A stretch of DNA of 64,000 nucleotides, from positions 58,143 to 122,142 of the forward strand of contig SGZV01000001.1 of assembly GCA_004321805.1 (NCBI GenBank). Reading direction: 5' to 3'. A model generated the notes under the pieces. It made no database searches. It worked only from the letters and a program-made list of their open reading frames with translations, and was not told where the DNA came from. Shown here piece after piece: positions 51,156 through 61,412 of the stretch (positions within the stretch are counted from its first letter, which is position 1; each line of letters starts with the position of its first letter). Origin of the DNA: an alpha proteobacterium HIMB59 (GTDB lineage Bacteria > Pseudomonadota > Alphaproteobacteria > HIMB59). The position numbers were made by a program, and so were the translations under genes.

Positions 51156-51218
51156 TCCTAATTACTTTATAACTCGTTTAAAAATCATACTTATTTAGTA
51201 ACAACTAGGAAATAACTT

Positions 51219-51235
51219 TGGTATACAATATACCA
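51219..51235. promoter_or_regulatory. Inverted repeat TGGTATA-CAA-TATACCA upstream of pntA
   Basis: 7-bp perfect arms, overlapping an extended -10-like TGGTATACAAT, 17 nt before the ATG. Confidence 0.45.
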
Positions 51236-51251
51236 CACAAGGAACTGAAAA

Positions 51252-52367
51252 ATGATAATCGGAACAATCAAAGAAAAAAAGAAATTCGAAAATAGAGTCT
51301 CTATCACTCCAGATGAGGTAAAAAATTATGTTAAATCTGGGCATCAAGTCTTCGTTGAAAAAAATGCAGGTATTTTATCTGGATTTACAGACAAATCTTA
51401 TAAAGAAGCAGGAGCTAGCATGGCATCTTCAAAAGATATTTTAAAAGCTGCTGATGTCTTAGTCAAAATTAACTGTCCATCTCCTGATGAAGCTAAACAA
51501 CTTAAATCGAAATGCATGGTTGTATCTCAGCTTAATATAAACAATGAAGCTGACTCAATAAAAGTTTTTAATTCAAAAAAAGTCTCTGCTTTTTCTTTAG
51601 AAAGAGTTCCTAGAATAACAAGAGCACAAGATATGGATATTTTATCATCTCAGGCAAACCTAGCAGGATATCATGCCGTTATTGATGCTGCGCAGGAGTT
51701 TAACAGAGTACTTCCTTTATTCATGACAGCGGCTGGAAAAGTAACACCTGCGAATGTTTTGGTTATTGGTGCAGGAGTAGCGGGTCTTCAAGCTATTGCG
51801 ACGGCAAAAAGACTCGGGGCAATTGTTTATGCTACTGATGTTCGTATTGCATCAAAAGAACAAGTTGAAAGTCTCGGTGGTAAATTTGTTATGGTTGAAG
51901 ATGATGAATCTAAGAATGCAGAAACTAAAGGCGGCTATGCTAAGGAGATGAGTGCTGAATATCAAAAAAAACAAGAAGCTTTATTAGCAGAAACTCTTAA
52001 AGAGATGGACATCGTAATATGTACAGCTCAAATTCCTGGAAGAAAGGCACCTCTTATTTTGAAAAAAGATATGCTTGATAATATGAAACAGGGATCCGTT
52101 ATTGTTGACTTAGCTGTTGAATCTGGAGGAAATTGTGAATATAGCCAATTAGGTAAAGTGGTTTCTAAAAACGGACTTAAAATTGTTGGTCATGCTAATG
52201 TTCCTGGAAGAGTTGCAAACAATGCATCAAGTCTCTTTTCAAAAAATGTTTCAAATTTTCTAAAATTAATGAATTTTGAAGATAAAAAGAAATCAGTTAT
52301 TAACAAGAATGATGAAATTATCAAAGCCACTTTGATTTGCTCAGCAGGAAAAAACTTAATCAAGTAA
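51252..52367 (+). CDS. pntA: NAD(P) transhydrogenase subunit alpha part 1
   Basis: [45 protein letters not shown]. Confidence 0.95.
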   Translation: MIIGTIKEKKKFENRVSITPDEVKNYVKSGHQVFVEKNAGILSGFTDKSYKEAGASMASSKDILKAADVLVKINCPSPDEAKQLKSKCMVVSQLNINNEADSIKVFNSKKVSAFSLERVPRITRAQDMDILSSQANLAGYHAVIDAAQEFNRVLPLFMTAAGKVTPANVLVIGAGVAGLQAIATAKRLGAIVYATDVRIASKEQVESLGGKFVMVEDDESKNAETKGGYAKEMSAEYQKKQEALLAETLKEMDIVICTAQIPGRKAPLILKKDMLDNMKQGSVIVDLAVESGGNCEYSQLGKVVSKNGLKIVGHANVPGRVANNASSLFSKNVSNFLKLMNFEDKKKSVINKNDEIIKATLICSAGKNLIK

Positions 52368-52377
52368 AGGAGAGATT

Positions 52378-52767
52378 ATGTCAGAAATTTCAAACCAATT
52401 AGAAAACTTATCTTATAAAGCTCAACAGCTTGCTGATCAGGCCAATCAATTAGCCTCCACTGTTGTTGAAACATCTGGAGGACATAGTGATTTCCTTATT
52501 TTTGGTATTACAGTTTTAGTGCTTGCCTGTTTTGTAGGCTACTATGTTGTTTGGTCAGTAACTCCAGCACTTCATAGTCCTTTAATGGGTGTTACAAATG
52601 CAATTTCATCTGTGATTATTGTCGGCGCTCTTTTAGCAGCGGGTCCTATTGACAGTACCATATCAAAATATTTCGGTTTGGTGGCTGTGGGATTAGCCTC
52701 AGTTAATATATTTGGCGGATTTGTTGTGACCAACAGAATGTTGTCAATGTTTAAAAAGAAAAGTTAA
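52378..52767 (+). CDS. NAD(P) transhydrogenase subunit alpha part 2 (membrane)
   Basis: Three TM helices, [29 protein letters not shown]. Confidence 0.95.
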   Translation: MSEISNQLENLSYKAQQLADQANQLASTVVETSGGHSDFLIFGITVLVLACFVGYYVVWSVTPALHSPLMGVTNAISSVIIVGALLAAGPIDSTISKYFGLVAVGLASVNIFGGFVVTNRMLSMFKKKS

Positions 52768-52783
52768 TAGTAGGAGCTAATAC

Positions 52784-54175
52784 ATGTCAAATTTATCAAC
52801 AGTTGCTTATTTAATATCTTCAGTTTTATTTATTTTATCTTTAAGAGGCCTATCACACCCAACTACTGCTAGACGAGGAAATTTCTACGGAATAGTGGGA
52901 ATGGCTATTGCTATTGTCACTACTGTCGCTAACCCTGGTGTTTTAAGTTATAAAGAAATTGGTATAGCTTTCGTTATCGGTGGTTTAATAGGAAGTATTA
53001 TTGCTACTAGAATTCAAATGACTGCTCTCCCCCAGTTAGTTGCTGCTTTTCACAGTCTTGTGGGTTTAGCTGCGGTTTTTGTTGCAGCCTCAGCTTTTTA
53101 TAACCCCAGTGCTTTTAATATTGGTACTGAAGGTAATATTCCTCTTGGTAGTTTAGTTGAAATGGCAATTGGAACAGCAATTGGTGCTGTAACATTTACT
53201 GGCTCCATCATTGCTTTTGGAAAATTACAAGGTTTTGTCTCTGGTAATCCTTTAGTTTTTAAAGGCCAACACCTTTTGAATCTTTTACTAGGGTTAGCAA
53301 TAATCGGCCTAATTGCAAAATTTTGCATTGATCAAAACCCTCAATTCTTCTGGCTTATCGTTGCTGCTTCATTTTTAATTGGTGTTCTATTAATTGTTCC
53401 TATTGGAGGAGCGGATATGCCAGTAATCGTGTCTATGTTGAATTCCTATTCAGGTTGGGCAGCAGCTGGTATTGGTTTTACTCTATCAAATAATCTTTTG
53501 ATTATTACAGGTGCTCTCGTGGGATCATCGGGTGCGATTTTGAGTTATATCATGTGTAAGGGTATGAATAGATCATTCCTAAATGTATTACTTGGTGGTT
53601 TTGGTGGCGAGCAAGCTGCTAGCACCGGTGGCGTTAAAGATGATCGTCAAGCCAAACAGGGTAATGCAGCAGATGCAGCATTCATGATGAAGAATAGTAA
53701 AACTATTATAATCGTTCCAGGTTATGGTATGGCAGTGGCACAAGCCCAACATGCTCTAAGAGAGATGGGAGATCTTTTAAAAGCAGCAGGAGCTCAAGTA
53801 AGATATGCTATTCACCCAGTTGCTGGAAGAATGCCAGGACATATGAATGTTCTTCTTGCTGAGGCTAATGTTCCTTATGATGAGGTTTTGGAACTTGATG
53901 AGATTAATAGAGATTTCTCCGAAACTGATGTTGCATTTGTTATTGGCGCTAATGACGTTACTAATCCTGCAGCGAAAACTGATAAGACAAGTGCTATTTA
54001 TGGAATGCCTATCTTAGATGTAGAAAATGCAGGTCAAGTTTTCTTTGTAAAACGTGGAATGGCCAGCGGATATGCAGGAGTTCAGAACGAGTTATTTTTC
54101 CGTGATAATACTTTAATGCTATTTGGTGATGCCAAAAAAGTTTGCGAAGATATTATTAAGGGATTAGAAAATTAA
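52784..54175 (+). CDS. pntB: NAD(P) transhydrogenase subunit beta
   Basis: [57 protein letters not shown]. Confidence 0.97.
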   Translation: MSNLSTVAYLISSVLFILSLRGLSHPTTARRGNFYGIVGMAIAIVTTVANPGVLSYKEIGIAFVIGGLIGSIIATRIQMTALPQLVAAFHSLVGLAAVFVAASAFYNPSAFNIGTEGNIPLGSLVEMAIGTAIGAVTFTGSIIAFGKLQGFVSGNPLVFKGQHLLNLLLGLAIIGLIAKFCIDQNPQFFWLIVAASFLIGVLLIVPIGGADMPVIVSMLNSYSGWAAAGIGFTLSNNLLIITGALVGSSGAILSYIMCKGMNRSFLNVLLGGFGGEQAASTGGVKDDRQAKQGNAADAAFMMKNSKTIIIVPGYGMAVAQAQHALREMGDLLKAAGAQVRYAIHPVAGRMPGHMNVLLAEANVPYDEVLELDEINRDFSETDVAFVIGANDVTNPAAKTDKTSAIYGMPILDVENAGQVFFVKRGMASGYAGVQNELFFRDNTLMLFGDAKKVCEDIIKGLEN

Positions 54176-54372
54176 TCGAACTTTTTTTTACGCATAAGCT
54201 TTTTGAACCTTTTGATTGATTCGGCTTTTTCACGAAGCTTTCTTTCAGAGGGTTTCTCGTAGTTTTTTCTGAGTTTTAATTCTTTGAAAATACCTTCTCT
54301 TAAAAGCTTTTTCTTTAATACGCGAATAGCAGCTTCTACGTTATTATCTCTAACTTGTACTTCTATAGTCAA
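54172..54372 (-). CDS. rpsU: 30S ribosomal protein bS21
   Basis: [42 protein letters not shown]. Confidence 0.97.
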   Translation of the reverse strand: MTIEVQVRDNNVEAAIRVLKKKLLREGIFKELKLRKNYEKPSERKLREKAESIKRFKKLMRKKKFD

Positions 54373-54409
54373 TCTAGTAACCTCATAAAGGCGTAAGTTA
54401 TATATAAAT

Positions 54410-55039
54410 ATGAAATCAAAGCAAGAAAAATTAAGCTCCTTATTTATAGAACAAGTTCCTAAATATGGATGGTCTAGAGATACCCTCCTTCATTGTGCTA
54501 AAAAACTACGAATTTCAACACCTAATCTAGCACTTATGTTTCCTTCTTTTGAGTATGATGTCTTAAAATTCCTAATATCTCAAAATAATGATTTAGTTAC
54601 TAAAAATTATAATTCTTTTAACAACTCAAGATTAAATACAAGAGACAAGATTAAAACAATTTTAGAATTAAAATTTGATAGTAACGAATATCTCAAAAAA
54701 GCACTCCCTGAAATGTTAAAGTTTCTTCTTCGACCTGGTAACATATTAATGTCAATTAAAATGCTTCATGAAAATAGTGATTTTATATGGAAACTTTCTG
54801 GAGATAAATCCAATGACTTCAGTTATTATTCTAAAAGAGGTCTTTTATCTATTATTTATTTATCGACCTTAATTTATTGGCTAAATGATAAATCCACCAA
54901 AGGTATCGGAACTAAAAATTTCATTAGCAAGTCAGTTGATGGAATTGTGGATGGAGTTTCTCGTTTAAAACAATTAAGTATGCTTCAAACTTTAGCGCAA
55001 AATTTTTTTTCAAGATTTAGTAATTCTAAAACCTCTTAA
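54410..55039 (+). CDS. COQ9 family protein
   Basis: [28 protein letters not shown]...[10 protein letters not shown]; adjacent to rpsU. Confidence 0.85.
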   Translation: MKSKQEKLSSLFIEQVPKYGWSRDTLLHCAKKLRISTPNLALMFPSFEYDVLKFLISQNNDLVTKNYNSFNNSRLNTRDKIKTILELKFDSNEYLKKALPEMLKFLLRPGNILMSIKMLHENSDFIWKLSGDKSNDFSYYSKRGLLSIIYLSTLIYWLNDKSTKGIGTKNFISKSVDGIVDGVSRLKQLSMLQTLAQNFFSRFSNSKTS

Positions 55040-55128
55040 ATAATTTCATTGATATCGTTTATGCAAAATGAGCATGAGTATATATTTACGATGTCTCTAT
55101 TGTGAAATCCAAACATGAAAGGTATTAA

Positions 55129-55560
55129 ATGAAAAAAATTTTATTTACTCTATTACTAATATTTTATGCAAATCTATCTTTTTCTGAGGGTCACATGCAA
55201 CCCAACTCATTTGCCGTAGTCCTAAAGGTTCCCGCAGACGAGGTTGCAAAAGTAGAAGCGTTAATTGATAGTCATCATGAGTTTATGCATAGTGATCATC
55301 CTCTCTCCGGAGACGACCGTCTAAATGCTTATTCGGTTATTAAAGGATATGAGGTAGTTGATATGAGAGATCCATCGAAAGGATACACGGGGAATGTTTT
55401 TTATTTTTTAAGTGAACACTATGAAACACCTATGGGTCTTCAAAAGCATGGTGAGGCTAGTCAAGGTTGGGCCGATTTAAAATCACTACAAGAAATGATG
55501 TACAAATATCAAGTTGCTTTGGCATTTCCTGGTGAAGTGATAGCGAAGATGAACAGATAA
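55129..55560 (+). CDS. Exported protein of unknown function
   Basis: Signal peptide MKKILFTLLLIFYANLSFSEG; compact 143-aa ORF with its own SD; no family recognised. Confidence 0.7.
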   Translation: MKKILFTLLLIFYANLSFSEGHMQPNSFAVVLKVPADEVAKVEALIDSHHEFMHSDHPLSGDDRLNAYSVIKGYEVVDMRDPSKGYTGNVFYFLSEHYETPMGLQKHGEASQGWADLKSLQEMMYKYQVALAFPGEVIAKMNR

Positions 55561-55573
55561 AATATTTAATTTC

Positions 55574-55598
55574 TGTGCGGTTTTTAGTAAGCCGCACA
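55574..55598. terminator. Bidirectional intrinsic-like terminator
   Basis: TGTGCGG(55574-55580)-11 nt-CCGCACA(55592-55598), GC-rich perfect stem followed by T-rich tract, between convergent genes. Confidence 0.75.
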
Positions 55599-55605
55599 TT
55601 TAAAT

Positions 55606-56043
55606 TTAAAACTTATCTTTCCAGCCTCTCATTATTTCAAGATGCTCAGTCAAGGCTTCAAATGAGACTGCTAATTCATAAACCAAAGTTACCAAAGCTG
55701 CTAGCACTAAAACTAAATATAGACCAAAAATTAAAGATGAAATGATGGCAAATTTCATAAGCAAAAATAGTAAACTTGCACATAAAGCTATTCCAGCAAA
55801 AAGAGAGAGATATAAAGTATACCTTAATAATTTAAGTCTTTTTTCATAATGTGATAAATGAAAAGAATACTCATCTTGATTGTTGAATTTTAATTTATCA
55901 TTTTCGATATTTGCTCTTGAGTCTCTGATCAGTTTTGCAAGAGTCGCATACCTTGCAATAACCAAGGTAATATAAATAGTAGAAGCAAAAAACATATTCC
56001 CATAAAGAGTTATATTATTGCTAAAAAGTTCGAAATTAGGCAT
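55606..56043 (-). CDS. DUF2721 membrane protein
   Basis: IARYATLAKLIRDSRA... with TM helices and charged middle segment. Confidence 0.7.
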   Translation of the reverse strand: MPNFELFSNNITLYGNMFFASTIYITLVIARYATLAKLIRDSRANIENDKLKFNNQDEYSFHLSHYEKRLKLLRYTLYLSLFAGIALCASLLFLLMKFAIISSLIFGLYLVLVLAALVTLVYELAVSFEALTEHLEIMRGWKDKF

Positions 56044-56055
56044 GATTAAATCTTT

Positions 56056-56808
56056 CTAAGGTCTTGCTGTTAAGCCTCCATCAATAATTAGTTCTGTACC
56101 AGTAATATACTCACTTTGATCACTAAGTAAAAAAAGAATTCCCTCCGCTATACCTTTGGGTTGAATGATTTTTTTGATCGGCATAAAATTTTTAAGGTTT
56201 TTTTTGGCTTTTGGTATTTTTTTCCATCGATTTTGCATAGGCGTTTCTACAGCACCCGGAAGTATACAATTACTTCTAATGTTATATCGTCCAAATTGAA
56301 TCGCTAAAGATTTAGACAGTCTTATCATTGCAGCTTTCGAAGCTCCATAAGCATCTTGAGGTTTATCATCCCCCGAAAGAGCATCAACTGATGAAATATG
56401 AACCATTGATCCAAACTTATTTTTTTTCATAACAGGTATAATTGCCTTTGATAACAAGACCATAGTTTTTAAATTAATATTAAAAACGGAGTCCCATATT
56501 TCTAGGTCTAGATCAACTGCAGAAATGTCTTTCCCAAACCATAAAACACCGGTTGTATTTACTAAGTAATCAATGCGTTTATGTTTTTTAACGAAATTCT
56601 TTATTATTTCATTGAGCTTTGTTTGATCAATTAAATTGATTTCATGATAAGTAATTCTTTTATTATTAAAAATCTTGTTAGTAGGTTTTTGTATATCGAG
56701 TGCAAGAATGTGAATATTGTATTTAAGCAATAATGAAATTGTTGCTAATCCCATACCACCAGCTGCACCAGTAATAACAGCTGTTTTACCTTTTAAGCTT
56801 AAATACAT
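56056..56808 (-). CDS. Short-chain dehydrogenase/reductase
   Basis: VITGAAGGMGLAT, YGASKAAMIRLSK, NCILPGAVETPM, YITGTELIIDGGL. Confidence 0.94.
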   Translation of the reverse strand: MYLSLKGKTAVITGAAGGMGLATISLLLKYNIHILALDIQKPTNKIFNNKRITYHEINLIDQTKLNEIIKNFVKKHKRIDYLVNTTGVLWFGKDISAVDLDLEIWDSVFNINLKTMVLLSKAIIPVMKKNKFGSMVHISSVDALSGDDKPQDAYGASKAAMIRLSKSLAIQFGRYNIRSNCILPGAVETPMQNRWKKIPKAKKNLKNFMPIKKIIQPKGIAEGILFLLSDQSEYITGTELIIDGGLTARP

Positions 56809-56918
56809 AGAAAAAACTTAAATAATTTATATATGATGTAAACATATCATTTAAAATAAACTCATTGACTTTTTTCACTCAAATTTTCATTATATTTTTA
56901 TTTTAAACGGGGGAATGT

Positions 56919-58307
56919 ATGACAATACAAAAAACAATTACACCAATTGATAATAGTGTTTATTTAGAGAGGCCTCTAGCATCAGACAATGAAATTAATG
57001 TAGTTTTAGAAAATTCCAAAAAAAGTTTTAATTCTTGGAGAGATACTACTATTGATGAGCGAATTATTATTATTAATAAATTTATTGATAATTTATTAAG
57101 CCTTAAAGAAGAAGTCTCTAAAGAAATATGTTGGCAAATTGGCAGACCAATATCTCAGTGTGGTAATGAACTTAGAGGCTTTGAAGAAAGATCTCGTCAT
57201 ATGGTAGATATCGCAAAGACATCACTTGAAAATATTCCTGCTAGAAAAAATGAAGAATTTGATAATTATATTTTCAAGTCACCATTAGGAGTAATATTTG
57301 TTATGGCTCCATGGAACTATCCAATTATTACAGCTACAAATACTATTGTACCTGCGTTATTAGCTGGCAACTCACTTGTACTTAAACATTCATCCCAAAC
57401 TCCAAGATGTGCAGAATTAATTCATAAAGCATTCGAGGGAACAGGCCTACCTGAGGGAGTTTTTCAATTTATTCATACCAATCACCAAGCTTGTGAAAAA
57501 ATTATAGCTGATCCTAGAGTTGCACATGTTGTTTTCACAGGTTCTGTCAGAGGTGGACAAGAAGTTAAAAAATATATTGGAACAAGATTTATCAATGTAG
57601 GATTAGAGCTTGGAGGTAAAGATCCTGCGTATGTAAGATCCGATGCTGATTTAAATCATGCAATTGAAAATCTTGTTGATGGTGCTTTATTTAATTCTGG
57701 TCAATCTTGCTGTGGTATTGAAAGAATTTATGTAGACCAGTCAATTTATAATGATTTTATTGATGGTTTTAAAGCTATCACTGAAAAATATAACTTAAAT
57801 GACCCGTCGTTAGAGGATACCAATCTTGGTCCTGTTGTTCGAATGTCTGCTGCAGAATTTATCAGAGCACAAATGAACGAAGCTGAAAAGCAAGGTGCCA
57901 AAAGATTAATTGATGAAAGTAAGTTTTCTATAGCCAGAGAAGATAGTTGCTATATTGCACCTCAAGTTATGATTAATGTAGACCACTCAATGAGATTTAT
58001 GATGGAGGAAACATTTGGCCCAACTGTGGGCATCATGCCAGTTCAAAACTCCGAAGAGGCTCAAAGATTAATGAATGATAGTCCATATGGATTAACTGCT
58101 TCGATATGGACGAAAGACCTAGATTTTGCAAAAGATTTTGGCAAAAATGTTGAGACTGGAACATTTTTTATGAATAGATGTGATTATCTAGATCCTGCAT
58201 TAGCATGGACAGGTGTTAAAGACACTGGAGTCGGTTGTTCTTTATCAACTCTTGCGTTTGATCAATTTACTAGACCTCAAAGTTTTCATTTAAGAAATGT
58301 TGGTTAA
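56919..58307 (+). CDS. Aldehyde dehydrogenase family protein
   Basis: APWNYPI, VVFTGSVRGGQEV, LELGGKDPAYV, FNSGQSCCGIERIYV. Confidence 0.95.
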   Translation: MTIQKTITPIDNSVYLERPLASDNEINVVLENSKKSFNSWRDTTIDERIIIINKFIDNLLSLKEEVSKEICWQIGRPISQCGNELRGFEERSRHMVDIAKTSLENIPARKNEEFDNYIFKSPLGVIFVMAPWNYPIITATNTIVPALLAGNSLVLKHSSQTPRCAELIHKAFEGTGLPEGVFQFIHTNHQACEKIIADPRVAHVVFTGSVRGGQEVKKYIGTRFINVGLELGGKDPAYVRSDADLNHAIENLVDGALFNSGQSCCGIERIYVDQSIYNDFIDGFKAITEKYNLNDPSLEDTNLGPVVRMSAAEFIRAQMNEAEKQGAKRLIDESKFSIAREDSCYIAPQVMINVDHSMRFMMEETFGPTVGIMPVQNSEEAQRLMNDSPYGLTASIWTKDLDFAKDFGKNVETGTFFMNRCDYLDPALAWTGVKDTGVGCSLSTLAFDQFTRPQSFHLRNVG

Positions 58308-58352
58308 GGAATCTCGTTAGACTTTATATAGTATTATGTTAGCTTAATCACA

Positions 58353-58862
58353 ATGCCTGTAATTTTCCTCTTGTATGTAAAAGTTATAGATAAAATAACT
58401 GATATTATTGGACGGATTACTATGTATACAGTTTTTGCCATGATGGGCATTTTAGTTTTATCATTTGTTACAAGAAATATTATCAATTTTCCTTTGCTTT
58501 GGATTATTGAAATGGCGCAATTTATTATGACAGGTTATTACCTTATGGGAGGCGCCTATTCGATGAAAGAGCATCAGCATGTTCGTATGGATTTAGTATA
58601 TGGAAATCTATCAGATAAAAATAAAGCGAGAATGGATCTTTTTACTAGCGTATTTTTAATATTTTATTTAGTGGTATTGCTTATAGGATCATATAACAGC
58701 CTAGTTTACACACTAGAAACAAAGAAAACTCTTTTCTCTGCCTGGAGACCTTATGTTTGGCCCATTAGTAGCATAATGTTCTTAGGGATTTTCTTGATGA
58801 TACTTCAGACTATTTCAATGGTTTTTAAAGATTATGCAAAAGTAAAAGGAATTAAAATTTAA
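58353..58862 (+). CDS. TRAP transporter small permease (DctQ)
   Basis: Four TM helices, WIIEMAQFIMTGYYLMGGAYSMKEHQHVRMDL. Confidence 0.92.
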   Translation: MPVIFLLYVKVIDKITDIIGRITMYTVFAMMGILVLSFVTRNIINFPLLWIIEMAQFIMTGYYLMGGAYSMKEHQHVRMDLVYGNLSDKNKARMDLFTSVFLIFYLVVLLIGSYNSLVYTLETKKTLFSAWRPYVWPISSIMFLGIFLMILQTISMVFKDYAKVKGIKI

Positions 58863-60196
58863 TGTTTGCTGAATATTTTAGTTATGAAGCAATAGCAATT
58901 TTAATGTTTTCTACAATGGTTCTAATGTTGCTTACAGGGCAGCGTGTTTTTGGCGCCATTGGATTTGTTGCTGCTGCTGCAGCTCTTTTGATATGGGGTA
59001 ATGGAGCAGTAGAAATGCCATTCACTGCATCGTGGAAATTATTCAAGTGGTATCCAATGCTCACTCTCCCATTATTTATTTATATGGGATATATGATTTC
59101 AGAGTCAGGAATAGCTAACGATCTATATAAAATGTTTCATGTCTATTTTGGTGGAACTAGGGGTGGTTTAGCGATTGGTACAATGTTTATGATGGTTGCA
59201 ATATCTGCGATGAATGGACTAAGTGTTGCGGGTATGGCAGTTGGCGCAACGATTGCATTGCCAGAAATGTTAAAACGTAATTATGACAAACGGATGATTA
59301 GTGGGGTAGTCCAAGCTGGTAGCTCGCTGGGTATATTAATTCCTCCAAGTGTAGTTTTAGTTTTATATGGAATGATAGCCCGACAACCAGTGAGTAAACT
59401 TTGGTTAGCTGGATTAATTCCAGGCTTAATCATGGCTACTCTTTTTATTCTATACATATATATAAGATGTAAATTACAACCAGAATTAGGTCCTGTACTT
59501 CCAGAAAAAGAGAGAAAAATTCCTTTAATTGAAAAAATTAAGTTATTAAGAGCGGGAATAATTCCGTTTGCCATTTTCTTCGTCATGACAGGACTATTTA
59601 TTATGGGCATAGCAAGCTTAGTTGAGTGTTCTGCGGTAGGTGCTTTAGCAGCAACGCTAGCTGCCTGGAGTAAGGGTAGACTTAGTTTTAGAGTAATAGA
59701 GGATGTTTGTAAAAAAACCTTAGGTGTTTCATGTATGTTCATGTGGATTATTTTAGCAGCACTTTGTTTTGGGGCGGTCTTTGATGGTATTGGCGCCACT
59801 AAAGCTATTGAGTCTTTGTTTATTGAAAGATGGAATTTAAGTCCTTGGGGAGTTTTAATTATGATGCAGTTATCATACATCCTTATGGGAATGTTTCTTG
59901 ATGATACTGCAATGTTAGTTATTGTAGCACCTCTTTATGTTCCTTTGATTATTGCTTTAGGATTTGATCCTATTTGGTACGGGGTTTTATATACTATAAC
60001 TTGTCAGATTGCATACATGACACCACCTTTCGGTTATAATTTATTTTTAATGCGAGCAATGGCTCCGAAAGAAATTACTCTTATAGATATTTATAGATCT
60101 ATCATACCTTTCGTTTTGGTCATGTTGTTTGGATTAATTATTATGATGATGTTTCCCCAAATAGCACTATGGCTACCCACAACTATATTGGGTTAA
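58862..60196 (+). CDS. TRAP transporter large permease (DctM)
   Basis: GSSLGILIPPSVVLVLYGMI, GMFLDDTAMLVIVAPLYVPL, QIAYMTPPFGYNLFLMRAMAP. Confidence 0.95.
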   Translation: MFAEYFSYEAIAILMFSTMVLMLLTGQRVFGAIGFVAAAAALLIWGNGAVEMPFTASWKLFKWYPMLTLPLFIYMGYMISESGIANDLYKMFHVYFGGTRGGLAIGTMFMMVAISAMNGLSVAGMAVGATIALPEMLKRNYDKRMISGVVQAGSSLGILIPPSVVLVLYGMIARQPVSKLWLAGLIPGLIMATLFILYIYIRCKLQPELGPVLPEKERKIPLIEKIKLLRAGIIPFAIFFVMTGLFIMGIASLVECSAVGALAATLAAWSKGRLSFRVIEDVCKKTLGVSCMFMWIILAALCFGAVFDGIGATKAIESLFIERWNLSPWGVLIMMQLSYILMGMFLDDTAMLVIVAPLYVPLIIALGFDPIWYGVLYTITCQIAYMTPPFGYNLFLMRAMAPKEITLIDIYRSIIPFVLVMLFGLIIMMMFPQIALWLPTTILG

Positions 60197-60258
60197 ATTA
60201 ATTTTAAACTTTAAAAAACATACGTTTTAAGACTATAATAGGTATTGGAGGTATCCTT

Positions 60259-61341
60259 ATGTCGACAAAAAATAAAAACAAAACATCTTCATCTTCTAGA
60301 AGAGGTTTTTTAAAAAAAGCAGGTTTAGTATCTGCAGCTGCTATAGGCGCAACAGCAGCAAAAGCTCCATACGTTTATGCAGCAACAAATCCAATCAAGT
60401 GGAGACTACAAACTTACTCAGGCGCTCCATTGGGAGCTCACGTTGTTCTTCCCCAAATTGAAGCTTTTAACAAAGCCGCTCATGGAGAAATGGAAATTGA
60501 ACTTTTCTATGCAGACCAATTAGTTCCAACTGATGAGTTATTCAGAGCTATGCAAGCTGGCACTATTGATGCAGTACAAAGTGATGATGCAACAATGGGA
60601 TCACCAGTAGACATCTCTGTTTTTGGTGGTTATTTCCCGTTTGCAACACGTTACAGCTTAGATGTCCCAGCGATGTTTAGATATTATGGTTTGGATAAAA
60701 TTTGGGCTGAGGCTTACGGTGAAGTAGATAATGTAACTTGGTTAAGCACAAGCGCTTGGGATCCATGTCACTTATTCACAGTTAACAAAAAAATTGAAAA
60801 GCTATCTGATATGAAGGGACTAAGAGTATTTGGTGTTCCTACAGCAGGTCGTTTCTTGGCTCAGTACGGTTTAATCCCTGTTACTGTCCCTTGGGATGAT
60901 GTTGAAGTTGCAATGCAAACTGGAGAACTAGATGGTGTTTGCTGGTGCGGATTTACTGAAGCCTACGAAGTTGGATGGGCTGATATTTGTAAATATGCAT
61001 TAACTAATTCAGTTACAGGTGCTTGGTTTGGTTCTTACTTTGCTAACTCTGAGAGTTGGAACAAACTATCTCCAAAACTTCAAGAATTATTTAAAATGTC
61101 TATTGATCAATCTCACTACTACAGACAAGTTTGGTATTGGGGTGGCGAAGCTGATCTTCGTGTTAATGGTAAGAAGATGGAATTAACAAGTCTTCCTGCT
61201 GATGAATGGGCTGGCGTTGTAAGTGATGCTGGAAAGTTCTGGGATGATGTAGCGGCCTCTTCTCCAAGAAGTGGCAAAGTTGTTGAAGCATTTAAATTAT
61301 ATGCTGACACAATGGAAAAAGCTGGATATCCATACAGATAA
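60259..61341 (+). CDS. TRAP transporter substrate-binding protein (DctP), Tat signal
   Basis: SSRRGFLKKAG twin-arginine signal; ADQLVPTDELFRAMQAGTIDAV, KGLRVFGVPTAGRFLAQYG. Confidence 0.94.
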   Translation: MSTKNKNKTSSSSRRGFLKKAGLVSAAAIGATAAKAPYVYAATNPIKWRLQTYSGAPLGAHVVLPQIEAFNKAAHGEMEIELFYADQLVPTDELFRAMQAGTIDAVQSDDATMGSPVDISVFGGYFPFATRYSLDVPAMFRYYGLDKIWAEAYGEVDNVTWLSTSAWDPCHLFTVNKKIEKLSDMKGLRVFGVPTAGRFLAQYGLIPVTVPWDDVEVAMQTGELDGVCWCGFTEAYEVGWADICKYALTNSVTGAWFGSYFANSESWNKLSPKLQELFKMSIDQSHYYRQVWYWGGEADLRVNGKKMELTSLPADEWAGVVSDAGKFWDDVAASSPRSGKVVEAFKLYADTMEKAGYPYR

Positions 61342-61348
61342 TTATTTT

Positions 61349-61385
61349 TTTCTTCACCCTATAATTATTTAGTAGGGTGAAGAAA
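61349..61385 (+). other. Intercistronic 13-bp hairpin between dctP and the GS-like gene
   Basis: TTTCTTCACCCTA(61349-61361)... TAGGGTGAAGAAA(61373-61385), perfect stem, 11-nt loop, no U-tract downstream. Confidence 0.75.
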
Positions 61386-61412
61386 CTAATCTAAAAATTT
61401 CAAATAAAATCA

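Noticed and set aside
56838-56862. Imperfect dyad ATGATGTAAACATATCAT in the SDR/ALDH divergent spacer
   Set aside because: Arms only match over 5 bp without a gap; too weak in AT-rich DNA to call an operator without comparative data.
59281-59880. 199-aa minus-strand ORF antisense to dctM
   Set aside because: Overlaps a strongly motif-supported DctM; the antisense frame is open by codon bias and the translation has no recognisable domain.
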